Part shown: piece by piece, positions 8,587 to 17,263 of the stretch
How the letters are laid out: every line of letters begins with the position of its first letter
Numbering within the stretch: the stretch's first letter is position 1
Assembly (NCBI RefSeq): GCF_028330965.1
Contig: NZ_JAQMUB010000081.1
Location: forward strand, 62,001 to 126,000
Length of the DNA stretch: 64,000 nt
Reading direction: 5' to 3'
Origin: Oscillatoria sp. CS-180
GTDB lineage: Bacteria; Cyanobacteriota; Cyanobacteriia; Phormidesmidales; Phormidesmidaceae
Position numbers and translations under genes: made by a program
Notes under the pieces: model-generated
Seen by the model: the letters and a program-made list of their open reading frames with translations, nothing else
Told to the model about the DNA's origin: nothing
The model's database searches: none

Positions 8587-9840
8587 TTAGATCTGAAAGT
8601 TCTCGATTAGAGCCTCACAGGCTACACGGACACCATCTTCTGATTGAATAACCTGTCCGATTTCTGCGGCCTTGACCGCATAGCTGGGGGTCTCAATGAG
8701 GTTACTCAGTTCTCGGGCAACTCGTGATGCCGAATATGAGTCACGCGGAAGGGTGCGAGAGGTTCCCAGACGCTGCATCCGTGCCGCATTATCGGGCTGA
8801 TCGAAACTGTACGGCACGATCAGAGTAGGTCGCCCTGCCCTTAACGCCTGAGCAGTAGTGCCAACTCCACCTTGATGAACAATCGCACTAGCACGAGGAA
8901 AAATTTTTGAATAGGGTGCATATTCGCAAGCAAAGATATTAGATGGCAAATGCTGGGGTAGAGCATTCTTGCCCATCAGTAATACAGCGCGGCGTTTCAG
9001 CTGAATCGCTGCCTGTGCACTTTCAGTATAAAAATCCGCAGCCACTTTGACCGCCGCTGACCCCAACGTGAAGACTAAAGGCGGTTCACCAGAACTTAGA
9101 AAATCTTCCAGTTCTGGCGTCATGGGTTGTTCTCGATGCCCGTCGTAGAACGCGAACCCTGTCGTCACAACGTTAGGCGGCCAGTCGGGTTTAGGCGTTC
9201 CTAAAACAGATGAAAACAACGCTAAGACGAGGCGTGGAGAATATTTATCGTGTCCGACAATTGGATTCTGAATAGGAGGCAACCCTAATTCCTGACGAAG
9301 CGCATATAGGGGCTTTCCCCAGGATCGAGTTGCTAGTTTTGCTAATCTAACGGCCCAGCGATTGATACCCGGTCCAAAATCATGTAATTTGGCAAGGGCT
9401 GGATAGCTTGAAGTCACAATCGGTTCATAGGCCGAGAAGAAGGCAGCGGGGGCCAACGCACAACTCACCCAAGGCAGCTTGAGCGTTTCAGCCACGATAG
9501 GGGCTGCGTAAACAATCTCATGAGCGATCATCAGGTCAGCGTCTTGGGCGATCGCCCTCAAATCCTCATAGGTGTCCCGGATATTTCCTAAAACGAAGTC
9601 TTTCAAAACCACCTCGGGTCCCGTTTTCGGATCCATAGACTGTTCCACAATCTGAGGATCGTCTGGCAAGTCAGGGCGAATGGGATGAAACGCTAGCCCC
9701 AAAGACTCAACCGTCGTTTGATAGTCTGTGGTGGTGGCGATCGCGACGGTGTGGCGGGGATCGCGCAAGCCTAACCCCAAAGCCAGGATGGGATGCAGAT
9801 CGCCCAACGATCCCCAGGTGGTCAGAACAATTCGACTCAT
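8587..9840 (-). CDS. GT1/MGT-type glycosyltransferase (UDP-glycosyltransferase-like)
   Basis: The 417-residue protein starts MSRIVLTTWGSLGDLHPILA, the G-S-x-G-D-x-x-P opening of the GT-B glycosyltransferase family that acts on lipids, sterols and macrolides. The C-terminal nucleotide-sugar site contains FTLGSAAV and HQGGVGTTAQALRAGRP, followed by VPYSFDQPDNAAR, the expected H-x-G-G-x-G-T and D-Q-x-x-N-A motifs. It is likely a cytoplasmic or membrane-associated enzyme glycosylating a small hydrophobic acceptor. No neighbouring genes reveal the substrate. Confidence 0.85.
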   Translation of the reverse strand: MSRIVLTTWGSLGDLHPILALGLGLRDPRHTVAIATTTDYQTTVESLGLAFHPIRPDLPDDPQIVEQSMDPKTGPEVVLKDFVLGNIRDTYEDLRAIAQDADLMIAHEIVYAAPIVAETLKLPWVSCALAPAAFFSAYEPIVTSSYPALAKLHDFGPGINRWAVRLAKLATRSWGKPLYALRQELGLPPIQNPIVGHDKYSPRLVLALFSSVLGTPKPDWPPNVVTTGFAFYDGHREQPMTPELEDFLSSGEPPLVFTLGSAAVKVAADFYTESAQAAIQLKRRAVLLMGKNALPQHLPSNIFACEYAPYSKIFPRASAIVHQGGVGTTAQALRAGRPTLIVPYSFDQPDNAARMQRLGTSRTLPRDSYSASRVARELSNLIETPSYAVKAAEIGQVIQSEDGVRVACEALIENFQI

Positions 9841-10034
9841 AATTCATTCTGCATCTACGAGCACGAAGAAAATTACTACTATAGGTCAACGGTTGTCTGA
9901 AACTCAGAAGAAGTTGGAGGGTTCAGAACGCTTCCTTTGATGAATAACTACCCTAAAACACCAGTGAAATTCTGTTCCTGCTCAGAAAACAAGAGCTGGC
10001 TACGATGCTTGCGATGTCTATGTTCCAACCTTCT

Positions 10035-10619
10035 CTACCGCCTTATCGGAGAATTGATGTGGACAGGAATATAGTCTGGCAGATGCAAGTTTAGTGTTTT
10101 AGCGATCCAAATATCTGCGCTATCCAAATACAAGGGATGTTCACCTGGACCGGAGACAGCGTGATCACGTTCCCATTGATTAACAATGTCGCCCCACGCA
10201 GCATCGATATCTCCTTCCCATAAGACCATGAGATCCCTATAGCGACTATTCAAAAGCTGATCAGCAAGCGCTTGAGCTTGGGCTTGAGTTAGAACTTGGC
10301 AGCTAATATCGGTAACAAAAATCGTGCGTAGGCTATCGACTTGTCTCATGTCAATCGGCGTAGTCCTATTAATTGCCGGAAACGCCATGTAATAGCTTTG
10401 TCGATTGGCCTCAGAAGACAGCACGAAAACTTGAGGTTTCTCTAAATCCGCAATGCAGGATTGCAGCTCAAGTTTTGGAACAGGTTCTGCTGCTGCAGGA
10501 AGTGGAAGATTTACAGAATCAGAAAATTCAAAATCATTGGAGCTAGGAGAATTAAAACTCCAATCAGACCTCATTGAGGCAACCAGAACCAGAGGGATTA
10601 GGTAGGTTAAAGCTTTCAT
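10035..10619 (-). CDS. Exported hypothetical protein
   Basis: I start at the ATG encoding MKALTYLIPLVLVASMRSDW, which looks like a short signal peptide or lipid-free anchor; an in-frame TTG nine codons upstream is possible. The mature region has a pair of widely spaced cysteines (QSCIADLE and ISCQVLTQ) that could form a disulfide. It has an Ala/Gln-rich helix TQAQAQALADQLLNS and no domain I recognise. No operon context. Confidence 0.45.
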   Translation of the reverse strand: MKALTYLIPLVLVASMRSDWSFNSPSSNDFEFSDSVNLPLPAAAEPVPKLELQSCIADLEKPQVFVLSSEANRQSYYMAFPAINRTTPIDMRQVDSLRTIFVTDISCQVLTQAQAQALADQLLNSRYRDLMVLWEGDIDAAWGDIVNQWERDHAVSGPGEHPLYLDSADIWIAKTLNLHLPDYIPVHINSPIRR

Positions 10620-10729
10620 GACGGTGCGATCGCTCGAAATATTCAATCTACTTAATGTTTCTGGTCAGTGGTTGCTGAAAAATGTAGGAATTGACCAGCA
10701 GCTTTGATCAATTTGCGGCACAAGGTTGC

Positions 10730-10826
10730 CACAGCCGTCACCGGTCCCGTTAGGACAAAACAGCGAGCCATCTGGTTATGGGCTAAACACCTAGATGCTG
10801 TTGGGTGCACAAGCTTAGATGTCTAA
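10730..10826 (-). repeat. Dispersed repeat family A, copy 1 (inverted)
   Basis: Read on the minus strand this contains GTGCACCCAACAGCATCTAG, then GGTGTTTAGCCCATA, ACCAGATGGCTCGC and TTGTCCTAACGGGAC. It has two short dyads: AGCATCTAGGTGTT and AGCCATCTGGTT. The same order is found in four other copies in the window. The remainder of the 10620-11002 gap shows no gene. Confidence 0.75.
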
Positions 10827-11002
10827 GTTTCCAGCATCTGAAGGGGCTAGCTACATTAACGGGTAGAACATCTGGGTCGATGGTGGAATAGCGCGATCGA
10901 TGTAATGTACGGCCTAATGATGAAGCCTGACGGCAGCAGTAGCTTTGCATTCTGCTCAGCTCTGGTGTCGCAACCCAGTATTAATCGAGTGAATGTAGGT
11001 TG

Positions 11003-11392
11003 TTACCACCGCACGGTTTGCAAACCTTCCACATGCTGAAAATGTGCATCACGTGTAACTAAGATTAAGTCATACTGTAGAGCCAGTGCTGCAATCCAAA
11101 TGTCATTTTCGGGTAGTGGACGTCCTTGTGCTCTCAACAGATTCTTAATGTCACCATATTGTCGGGCCGTGGCAGCATCACAGCCAACAATAGTGACATC
11201 TGCAACAAGCGCTTCAATCCGTTCTAGATTTTGCTGAACTCGTCCAGACTTTCGCGCACCATAGTACAGCTCTCCAAGGGCAATGCTGGAAATAAAAATT
11301 TCATCAGAGCGCTGAAGAGGGTTAATAACTGATGTCTGTCCAGCAAATAGACCGATAATGATATTGGTATCAAGTAAATAGCTACCACTCAC
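11003..11392 (-). CDS. vapC: PIN-domain toxin, VapC family
   Basis: The 129-residue protein has the PIN fold with acidic residues expected to hold Mg2+: the opening YLLDTNIIIG (Asp 8), ALGELYYGARK (Glu about 41), and PENDIWIAALAL and LVTRDAHFQH near the C-terminus. Such proteins are endoribonucleases that block translation by cutting tRNA or rRNA. It follows the antitoxin gene with an 11-base overlap, the typical order for translational coupling and shared autoregulation. Confidence 0.85.
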   Translation of the reverse strand: MSGSYLLDTNIIIGLFAGQTSVINPLQRSDEIFISSIALGELYYGARKSGRVQQNLERIEALVADVTIVGCDAATARQYGDIKNLLRAQGRPLPENDIWIAALALQYDLILVTRDAHFQHVEGLQTVRW

Positions 11393-11609
11393 TCAAGTTG
11401 ACCTGTCCGCAACCTTCATCAATAGCATCCTGCATCAGAGCTAGATCATCTGATTGGATTGAACCCGCAAACTTAACCAACTTAGAGCCAGGTGTGCCTT
11501 GACTTTTAGCTTGATTCAACGTGTAAGCAAACTGGAGGACTTGCTGCTGCAAGGATTGTGGCATATTGCTCAGCTGCTTAATGACTTGATCAATGATAGA
11601 TAAACTCAT
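11382..11609 (-). CDS. Antitoxin of the PIN toxin, DUF2281-like
   Basis: This 75-residue protein starts at ATG 11609, preceded by AAGGTGGTG. It contains an N-terminal helical part with QLSNMPQSLQQQVLQFAYTL, a pattern of small DUF2281/VapB-type antitoxins, and a tail probably wrapping the toxin (QSDDLALMQDAIDEGC). It overlaps the PIN toxin gene by 11 bases. Antitoxin status is inferred from position and size; the exact DNA-binding class is not obvious. Confidence 0.75.
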   Translation of the reverse strand: MSLSIIDQVIKQLSNMPQSLQQQVLQFAYTLNQAKSQGTPGSKLVKFAGSIQSDDLALMQDAIDEGCGQVNLSEW

Positions 11610-11987
11610 TTTCACCACCTTAGGAATGAATGAATTTTAAGTTCTCAGTTTTGAGTTTTGAATGATTGAGTTCTCAGCGAATCCAAAGCTCAAAGTTGAT
11701 ACTTAAATAAGTTCCCGTTCCTTATCAACCCAATCCTACAACAACACTCCGGACAGTTTTTAATAGGCAAAAGTGAAATGCGGGCTTCAGCCCTCTTTCA
11801 CAATATCTAACCAACAAAAGAAGGAATTTAGTGCTTGTCTAAGAAAGTGTCCGACTATTGACAGAGATGACTACATCTATCAGATGTATCAAGATAGGTA
11901 TGATATGAGAAGTTTTTGAATGCTGTGGCCTGATGAGACAAACTGACCGTACCAGGGATCGCCCTAACCCTTCTCTATCCTCTTCAA

Positions 11988-12047
11988 CCCCTCGGTTTTT
12001 CATCAAGGCTCAAACTTAATGATGCATTTCCTAATGAAACCGAGGGG
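11988..12047 (-). terminator. Long-loop hairpin downstream of the small gene at 12058
   Basis: CCCCTCGGTT at 11988-11997 pairs with AACCGAGGGG at 12038-12047. The stem can extend through the TTTCAT/ATGAAA flank with a bulge. It starts 10 bases past the stop of the minus-strand gene at 12058 and is a plausible terminator. The rest of the 11610-12057 gap is AT-rich, with a short direct repeat of GTTCTCAG near 11640-11680, and shows no gene. Confidence 0.5.
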
Positions 12048-12057
12048 CTAATTCTCC

Positions 12058-12342
12058 CTACTCGAACAACCTATCGCGCTGCAAGTACCGCAACACATCG
12101 CCGGGGTCTTGGCGGATCAGCACGCCGTTTTCCGGCACGTCGATCTTCGGACTCCACTCGATGCGCTCGATGCAGTTCCGCAGGTGGAACAGATCAATGG
12201 CGCTTTGGGTATCGGCTTCGGTGCCAACGAGATACAGGCGCAGCCGCTTGTGTCGTCGCTGGGGATGAGCAGGATTGCTGGGCAGCGACGGTGGTGCCGC
12301 CTCAGTGTGATGAGACGGCAGAAAGTATTGAATGGTAATCAC
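12058..12342 (-). CDS. Small hypothetical protein
   Basis: I place the start at GTG 12342 because GGAGGA lies six to seven bases upstream. Longer readings begin at 12438, but their first 32 residues lack a ribosome-binding site. The 94-residue product opens MITIQYFLPSHHTE, has a proline-rich linker, a basic stretch RRHKRLRLYLVGTEADTQSA and a tail NGVLIRQDPGDVLRYLQRDR. The predicted beta-alpha pattern in the second half looks like a folded domain. I do not recognise the family. Confidence 0.55.
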   Translation of the reverse strand: MITIQYFLPSHHTEAAPPSLPSNPAHPQRRHKRLRLYLVGTEADTQSAIDLFHLRNCIERIEWSPKIDVPENGVLIRQDPGDVLRYLQRDRLFE

Positions 12343-12681
12343 TGGGGATTCCTCCAAAGAATCGGATTGGGTTGGAATCCCCGAAGATTCAGTCGCCCTT
12401 AGACGAAGCGCTTCGGTGGGGCGACCTAAAATAGGCAAAGCCCGTACGACAGCCTGGATCTGTCTATGGGTTAGGCGCTGGTTTGTGTTGCGATCACTTG
12501 CCAGTGCCGCCGACCAAATGTTCGGGGAGCAAGCTGCACGGATGCAGCTATGGTTGCCGATGATAATTCATTTGATCCCCTAGGGCAACCGTGTAGAAAA
12601 ACAGACAGGCAACGCCGCAGAATGAACTGATCTTTGGATGTTGCTGAATTTAGAGAATGCAAGGGGGTTTATGCGTCAGTG
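12343..12681. other. Intergenic gap with a 12-base palindrome
   Basis: The gap lies between two minus-strand genes. CGAAGCGCTTCG at 12404-12415 is a perfect palindrome. A 63-codon minus-strand frame occurs here but shows no protein-like composition. No RNA gene is recognisable. Confidence 0.35.
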
Positions 12682-14934
12682 CTATGGTTGCTGTTTCAGG
12701 GCATGGACTTGCTGCTTCAGACTTTCGGCGTCTTCTTTTTTGTTGCCATAGCGCCAGCGTAAGTAGGTCTGGATGATGTTCATGACCTGCTCAGCTTTGG
12801 TGAAGCGAGTCTGATGGTGGAGGGCGATCGCGTATTCCAGGGGCGTTTGAGTAGGCTGTTTGGGATAGCCCTGCTCGGCTAGCCAAGCCAGCATTTGCTG
12901 ATAGAGGCGTTCTATGGCGGGGAGCTTTTGCAATCGTGCGTGTCGTCGCCATCGCCGCCATCCTTGCCAAGCTAACCAAAGTAGAAAGGCCAATCCAGTG
13001 AGGGTGAGTAAGGCGGCGAGAAAACCGACGATGCCGTTGCTGAAGAAGTTGAGTAAGCGACCCGCAATGTTGACCAGCCATGCTAGCACTCCAGTAAGCC
13101 AGCTGGACACAGGGGATGGCAGCCAGCCAGCGACCCAATTCCAGAACTGCCGCAGCACGGTAAAAGTTTGGCTATCTTTAATGGACTGGGGGATCAGTTC
13201 GTGGCCAGGGATCGGGTCAAAGGTGAACCAACCATATCCCGGGAAGAATACTTCGGTGATGGCATAGGCATCGGTGTTGTTGACGACGTAATACCCCGTG
13301 AAGGGATTGAATCGCCCTGTGTCAAACCCAGTGACGAGACGGGCCGGAATGCCGATGCTCCGCAACATGATGGTGAGGGCAGTGGAAAAGTGATCGGGAT
13401 AGCCCCCTTCGTATTTGAAGAGAAATGCATCGACTAAATCTTCGCCCTCGGTGAAGAAGGGGAGATCTGCCTGCAATGTGTAGTTTTGCTTGAGGGTTTG
13501 AGCAAGATAGAGGCTCTGCTCGTAGGGATCTGTGATTGATTGGGGAGCGTCTGCTAGCAGTTCTTCGGTGAGTTGTTGCACCCGATCGCGGATGGCCTCG
13601 GGCACTTGCAGATACACCTCCTGAGTTTCGTCATCGTACTCGGTGCTAGCTGCTCGTAACTGCATGCGATCGCGATAGGGCACATCCGAAACAATAGAAT
13701 AGGTGAGCCCTTTGGCCAGAGACACGGGCGATCGCAGCGAGCCTTCCGTATCAATCGCCACTTCTTGAGTCGGAAAATAGATCTGTTCAACCTGATAAAG
13801 CGCGGGGATCAGGTTGGGTAGGTCATTGACGATAGTGTAGGTTTGCACCACTTCTCGTTCTCGGCCCAGGGTGTTGTGGTACCCAGTTTTGTAGGCAGCT
13901 GGAGGCACATAGTTGCGATAGCTTAGAGAGGAGCGCTGAATCACCTCAATGTCATCCCGCCGACCAATCTCCCAGCCCTGCCCTGTGTAGTGATCAAATG
14001 CTAAAACTCGCCAGAAGCCAGGTGCTTGCGATCGCACCCGCATCACCACCTGCGATTCCATCACTCCCCGCAAGTTTTGGTTCATGCGTTGGTTAAAGCC
14101 GTAGTAAACCAGGCTGTCCAGTTCTCCTGGACCGTCGGTGGGACTATTGCCTTGAATTTGGGTACTGTCACCGTCTTGACCACCTAAGCTCGTGCCATCT
14201 TGGGTGTTTGCAGAATAGCCAGAGTTGACGATGCGATCGCCAGAAAACTCCCCTTGAAAGTTGATCGTGTCGCTGACTGGAAAATTGCGAATTTGGTAAC
14301 CGGGTAGGCGAGGTAGGGCCGCAAAGATAGCCAACCCCAATCCTAAAACGACCAGAACGAGCACGGCCAAACGCTTTGGCCTGAATGCCGTTGTTGTGCC
14401 TTTTTGAAAGGACGCCACCTTAATTCCCAGCCGAGACTGATAGTCCAATGTGAGGACAGGCAGGGCGATCACTAGAAATAAGACGAGCAGAGGAGCGAAG
14501 GTGAGGGATTGGCTGACTGTTGCCGCAACGCCGAGCAGAATCAGGCCAATCACAATGGAATAGCCCAAGTCTTTTCGTCGAGGCATGTCAAAGCTGTGAA
14601 GAACTTGCAGGTGAATCAGCAACTCGGCCAAACGCACCCGCGTATCGCCACCCCCGATAATGCCACCAAGGAAAACTCCCAATGCCGTCAACATTCCAAA
14701 GGCGATGAAGAATTTGACCGCAATGTTACGACGATGCCGAGATTTCCAACTCCAGTACCCGCCGAAAGCACTCAGGGGAATGGCCAACAAATTGAAGTAA
14801 GACGCCTGGGTCACGCCAATAGCAGCAACCGACAAGGAGGCGATCCCGACGCTAACAAGAACCTGAATGAGGGTGCGCAGAAGGACGGAGTCTTCCGTTT
14901 CGCGGAGCGGTTGAGTGGTTGGAGTGGAGGTCAT
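12682..14934 (-). CDS. TgpA-like transglutaminase-fold membrane protein, apparently catalytically inactive
   Basis: The 750-residue protein has the DUF3488-transglutaminase-DUF4129 layout: about six N-terminal helices (residues 15-210), a large extracytoplasmic domain (about 230-590), one or two helices (about 615-665), and a cytoplasmic tail with the DUF4129 segment QTPLEYAIALHHQ. In active members the core contains G-Y-C-x-H-F and H-A-W; here the matching segments read GGYPDHFSTALTIML (Cys replaced by Pro) and TDAYAITEVFFPGYGW (His replaced by Tyr), while the Asp-containing TFDPIPG remains. It heads away from GDYXXLXY and DUF2157 genes in one minus-strand operon. A structural or peptide-binding role at the cell envelope is inferred. 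Confidence 0.85.
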   Translation of the reverse strand: MTSTPTTQPLRETEDSVLLRTLIQVLVSVGIASLSVAAIGVTQASYFNLLAIPLSAFGGYWSWKSRHRRNIAVKFFIAFGMLTALGVFLGGIIGGGDTRVRLAELLIHLQVLHSFDMPRRKDLGYSIVIGLILLGVAATVSQSLTFAPLLVLFLVIALPVLTLDYQSRLGIKVASFQKGTTTAFRPKRLAVLVLVVLGLGLAIFAALPRLPGYQIRNFPVSDTINFQGEFSGDRIVNSGYSANTQDGTSLGGQDGDSTQIQGNSPTDGPGELDSLVYYGFNQRMNQNLRGVMESQVVMRVRSQAPGFWRVLAFDHYTGQGWEIGRRDDIEVIQRSSLSYRNYVPPAAYKTGYHNTLGREREVVQTYTIVNDLPNLIPALYQVEQIYFPTQEVAIDTEGSLRSPVSLAKGLTYSIVSDVPYRDRMQLRAASTEYDDETQEVYLQVPEAIRDRVQQLTEELLADAPQSITDPYEQSLYLAQTLKQNYTLQADLPFFTEGEDLVDAFLFKYEGGYPDHFSTALTIMLRSIGIPARLVTGFDTGRFNPFTGYYVVNNTDAYAITEVFFPGYGWFTFDPIPGHELIPQSIKDSQTFTVLRQFWNWVAGWLPSPVSSWLTGVLAWLVNIAGRLLNFFSNGIVGFLAALLTLTGLAFLLWLAWQGWRRWRRHARLQKLPAIERLYQQMLAWLAEQGYPKQPTQTPLEYAIALHHQTRFTKAEQVMNIIQTYLRWRYGNKKEDAESLKQQVHALKQQP

Positions 14935-14973
14935 CGGCGGTTGAGAAGTAGGACGCAGGGTTTGGGATCAGGA

Positions 14974-15615
14974 TCAGAATTCAATCCGCTGCTCTTGTAG
15001 CCAGAGAGCAATGGGAACGGCTTTGCCCAAGGGACCAATGCGGATTTCGACCATCAAACGGGGTTGCTCTTCGCCAGTCTGGGCTTCGCGGATGCGGCGT
15101 TCCAAATCAATGCGTTCAGCTTCGGGCAGGTAATAGCGCTCAAGGCCATAAATAACGCGATCGCTGCGATAGGTCCCTTTAATAGCAATTTGATTGTCGG
15201 GCAGGTTTGTGGGTCGCTGTCTGGAGATGGCGATGGGCTGCCAGGGAGTGACAAGAGCTTCGGCAACCGGTGGATCAGGCTCGCTTTGAGCCAAGACGAC
15301 AAAGAAGGACTTGCCAGGCCGCAGTAGCTCCATAGCAGAGACGGGTTCCAAATTGGGTTGAACCTCATCCCAACCCTCTAGTGTGCTGAGGACACCACGC
15401 TGGGAAATATCGTATTGCAGGGTGGTGTAGTAGCCGCGTAGGGGATCGTAAGGATTGACGGGGACGGTGCGTAGGATGACGGTGGTTCCCAAGACGGTGG
15501 CGATCGCCGCCTGTAAAGGTAGGGCAATGATGATGGCGGTCTGAATGAGCAAGGGAATCGAGATCGCCCACAAACCGCGCTGCTGCCATTGAGATTGAGA
15601 GTCACGCTGGGTCAT
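14974..15615 (-). CDS. GDYXXLXY-domain membrane protein
   Basis: The 213-residue protein has one N-terminal membrane helix (about residues 14-45) and the motif PYDPLRGYYTTLQYDIS, the form taken by the GDYxxLxY signature of this uncharacterised family, here with Gly-Tyr-Tyr. The following extracytoplasmic domain ends GKAVPIALWLQEQRIEF. Its start overlaps the end of the DUF2157 gene by four bases (ATGA), and it is followed 39 bases later by the transglutaminase-like gene, so the three are surely one operon. Confidence 0.8.
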   Translation of the reverse strand: MTQRDSQSQWQQRGLWAISIPLLIQTAIIIALPLQAAIATVLGTTVILRTVPVNPYDPLRGYYTTLQYDISQRGVLSTLEGWDEVQPNLEPVSAMELLRPGKSFFVVLAQSEPDPPVAEALVTPWQPIAISRQRPTNLPDNQIAIKGTYRSDRVIYGLERYYLPEAERIDLERRIREAQTGEEQPRLMVEIRIGPLGKAVPIALWLQEQRIEF

Positions 15616-17054
15616 GCTGAATCGGTCCGTAACGTTCGTACATAGCGTTCAAACCAAAGGCCCACAAAAATTACCCCAATGCCGCAGACAACAAATACAA
15701 CGGATTTGATGAGTAGGTCCTGTTCATATTCCAGCACTCGGCTGAGAATCTGCACCGTCAACAAAACGAGTCCCCACCAAAAGGGGGTCCGCGCTCCTGA
15801 TCCTAACCCTTCTCTCATCATGCCAAGGGAAAGGAGCGCTAGCAAAATGTTGATCACGGTCGTCGCTAGTGTCGCGATCGGCCCAGCTACAAACGTCCAG
15901 AACAGGAGTGCCGCTGTAATGGATAGGAACAGCAGCATAGTGCCGCTAAGAGAGTCGAGCCGCCACGGTTTCGGTTCCTGACGCCAGCCAAGATATAGCC
16001 AGGAACCCACTGTCCAAATGGTGAACACAACCAGTGTCAGAACAACAAGGGCAGAGCTGCGCCACAGGAGTTGTGTATTCAACAGTCCTCGACTAGCCGG
16101 GGCTGACCACATGTCCAGAAACGAAAGCAGCCAGTACAGCAAGCTAAGACTAAATAGCATCAGGCCCCGGGCAATCGGTTGAAAGGGTTGAGTCATTTCA
16201 TCATCAGCCATGACAGGTTGGGGATCACCCTGTCGCTGTAGGACATTTTTGAGAAATAGCCACAGGCTATCGTCGTAAGCCCAAAGTAAAGCAAAGGGCA
16301 AGACCATCAGGATGGCTTCAAATAAAGCGGGGAGCGATCGCCCAATGTCTAAAATCAAAACCGATAGAGAGGAGGTAATGGCGATCGCGCTGAGCGCAAA
16401 CAGCAGTGGCGATTGACAGCGATAGGCCAGGGGCAAAAAGAGCGCTGTTAGCAACAACGGCATGGTCTGTAATGTCCACACGCCGAAGAGGGAATCTTGC
16501 AGCCACAGCATGTCCCACAGGGCACTCCAATAGCCAATGCCCAAAATCAGTAGCGCAAACATTCCCAAAAATGGCAAACGCACACCGTAAGCCATCACCA
16601 GCACACCCATAGCCCAAGCCGCACACAACTCGTAGCGGGTATCGCTCGTATGGACGATTTGTCCCATCAGAGCCAGGTTGGCCCCAAGCAGAATGGCTCC
16701 CAACAGTAGCAGGGCCTGTCCTAACCGCCGCCAGCGATCGCTGGGTGAAATGCGATTCGTGAGGATAAAGCCGCTCAGATTACAAATCACCATAGCGAAA
16801 AACATCATTCCAGCTTTGGCAGTTTGTGAGAGAGCCTGCCAATTCGCCGCCACAAAAGTGATGGCACCAATGCCAACCAGAATGCTGCCGAGACCTAACA
16901 AAATCATGATGAAGCGATCGCGGGCAGCCGTTTCAATATCGGCGAAGTCGTAGTCCTCTGCCAACTGCTGAAACTGCTTGTCGGTAATCAATCCTTCAGA
17001 GCGCCAACGCTGGGCTTCTTGCTGTAGCTCACGACGAAATGCATCCGAAGCCAC
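15612..17054 (-). CDS. DUF2157 polytopic membrane protein
   Basis: The N-terminus is a cytoplasmic DUF2157 region (LQQEAQRWRSEGLITDKQFQ), followed by about 12 to 14 hydrophobic helices and a basic end (WFERYVRTL). I start at GTG 17054, which has GGAAAGG six bases upstream; an ATG 20 codons earlier has no such site. Length after that is 480 residues. DUF2157 and GDYXXLXY proteins commonly occur as neighbours in bacteria, as here, and are thought to form a membrane complex of unknown function. Confidence 0.8.
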   Translation of the reverse strand: MASDAFRRELQQEAQRWRSEGLITDKQFQQLAEDYDFADIETAARDRFIMILLGLGSILVGIGAITFVAANWQALSQTAKAGMMFFAMVICNLSGFILTNRISPSDRWRRLGQALLLLGAILLGANLALMGQIVHTSDTRYELCAAWAMGVLVMAYGVRLPFLGMFALLILGIGYWSALWDMLWLQDSLFGVWTLQTMPLLLTALFLPLAYRCQSPLLFALSAIAITSSLSVLILDIGRSLPALFEAILMVLPFALLWAYDDSLWLFLKNVLQRQGDPQPVMADDEMTQPFQPIARGLMLFSLSLLYWLLSFLDMWSAPASRGLLNTQLLWRSSALVVLTLVVFTIWTVGSWLYLGWRQEPKPWRLDSLSGTMLLFLSITAALLFWTFVAGPIATLATTVINILLALLSLGMMREGLGSGARTPFWWGLVLLTVQILSRVLEYEQDLLIKSVVFVVCGIGVIFVGLWFERYVRTLRTDSA

Positions 17055-17175
17055 GACACACCTTTCCACCACCTCAATGGCTACCAGCTTGCCTTGAGTT
17101 TTCCAGAACCGCAAGTCAGAGGAAATCGCTCACCCATTTTCCACAGGATGTCCATAGGCACAACCGGAACAAGTC

Positions 17176-17221
17176 CACCCCACTCCCTCACTCCTTACTC
17201 CCTAGCCCCTTACTCCCCTAC
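17176..17221 (+). repeat. Degenerate CTCCCTA-type heptamer tandem repeat
   Basis: A C/T-only tract made of near-repeats of CTCCCTA, CTCCTTA and CCCCTTA units fills the gap between the P-loop kinase gene and the DUF2157 gene. It resembles the short tandemly repeated repetitive (STRR) heptamers known from cyanobacterial intergenic regions. Confidence 0.6.
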
Positions 17222-17263
17222 GCCCGCTTCACCCACCCCATACATACACAACAGCCCTATCGC

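Noticed and set aside
12471-12662. 63-codon minus-strand frame
   Set aside because: No ribosome-binding site, no hydrophobic or domain pattern, and composition unlike neighbouring genes.
14509-15000. 163-codon plus-strand frame
   Set aside because: It is antisense to the membrane-helix region of the transglutaminase-like gene; polar, low-information sequence typical of antisense frames.
17176-17221. Possible CRISPR or minisatellite
   Set aside because: The units are seven bases, degenerate and without spacers, so it is a simple heptamer tract.
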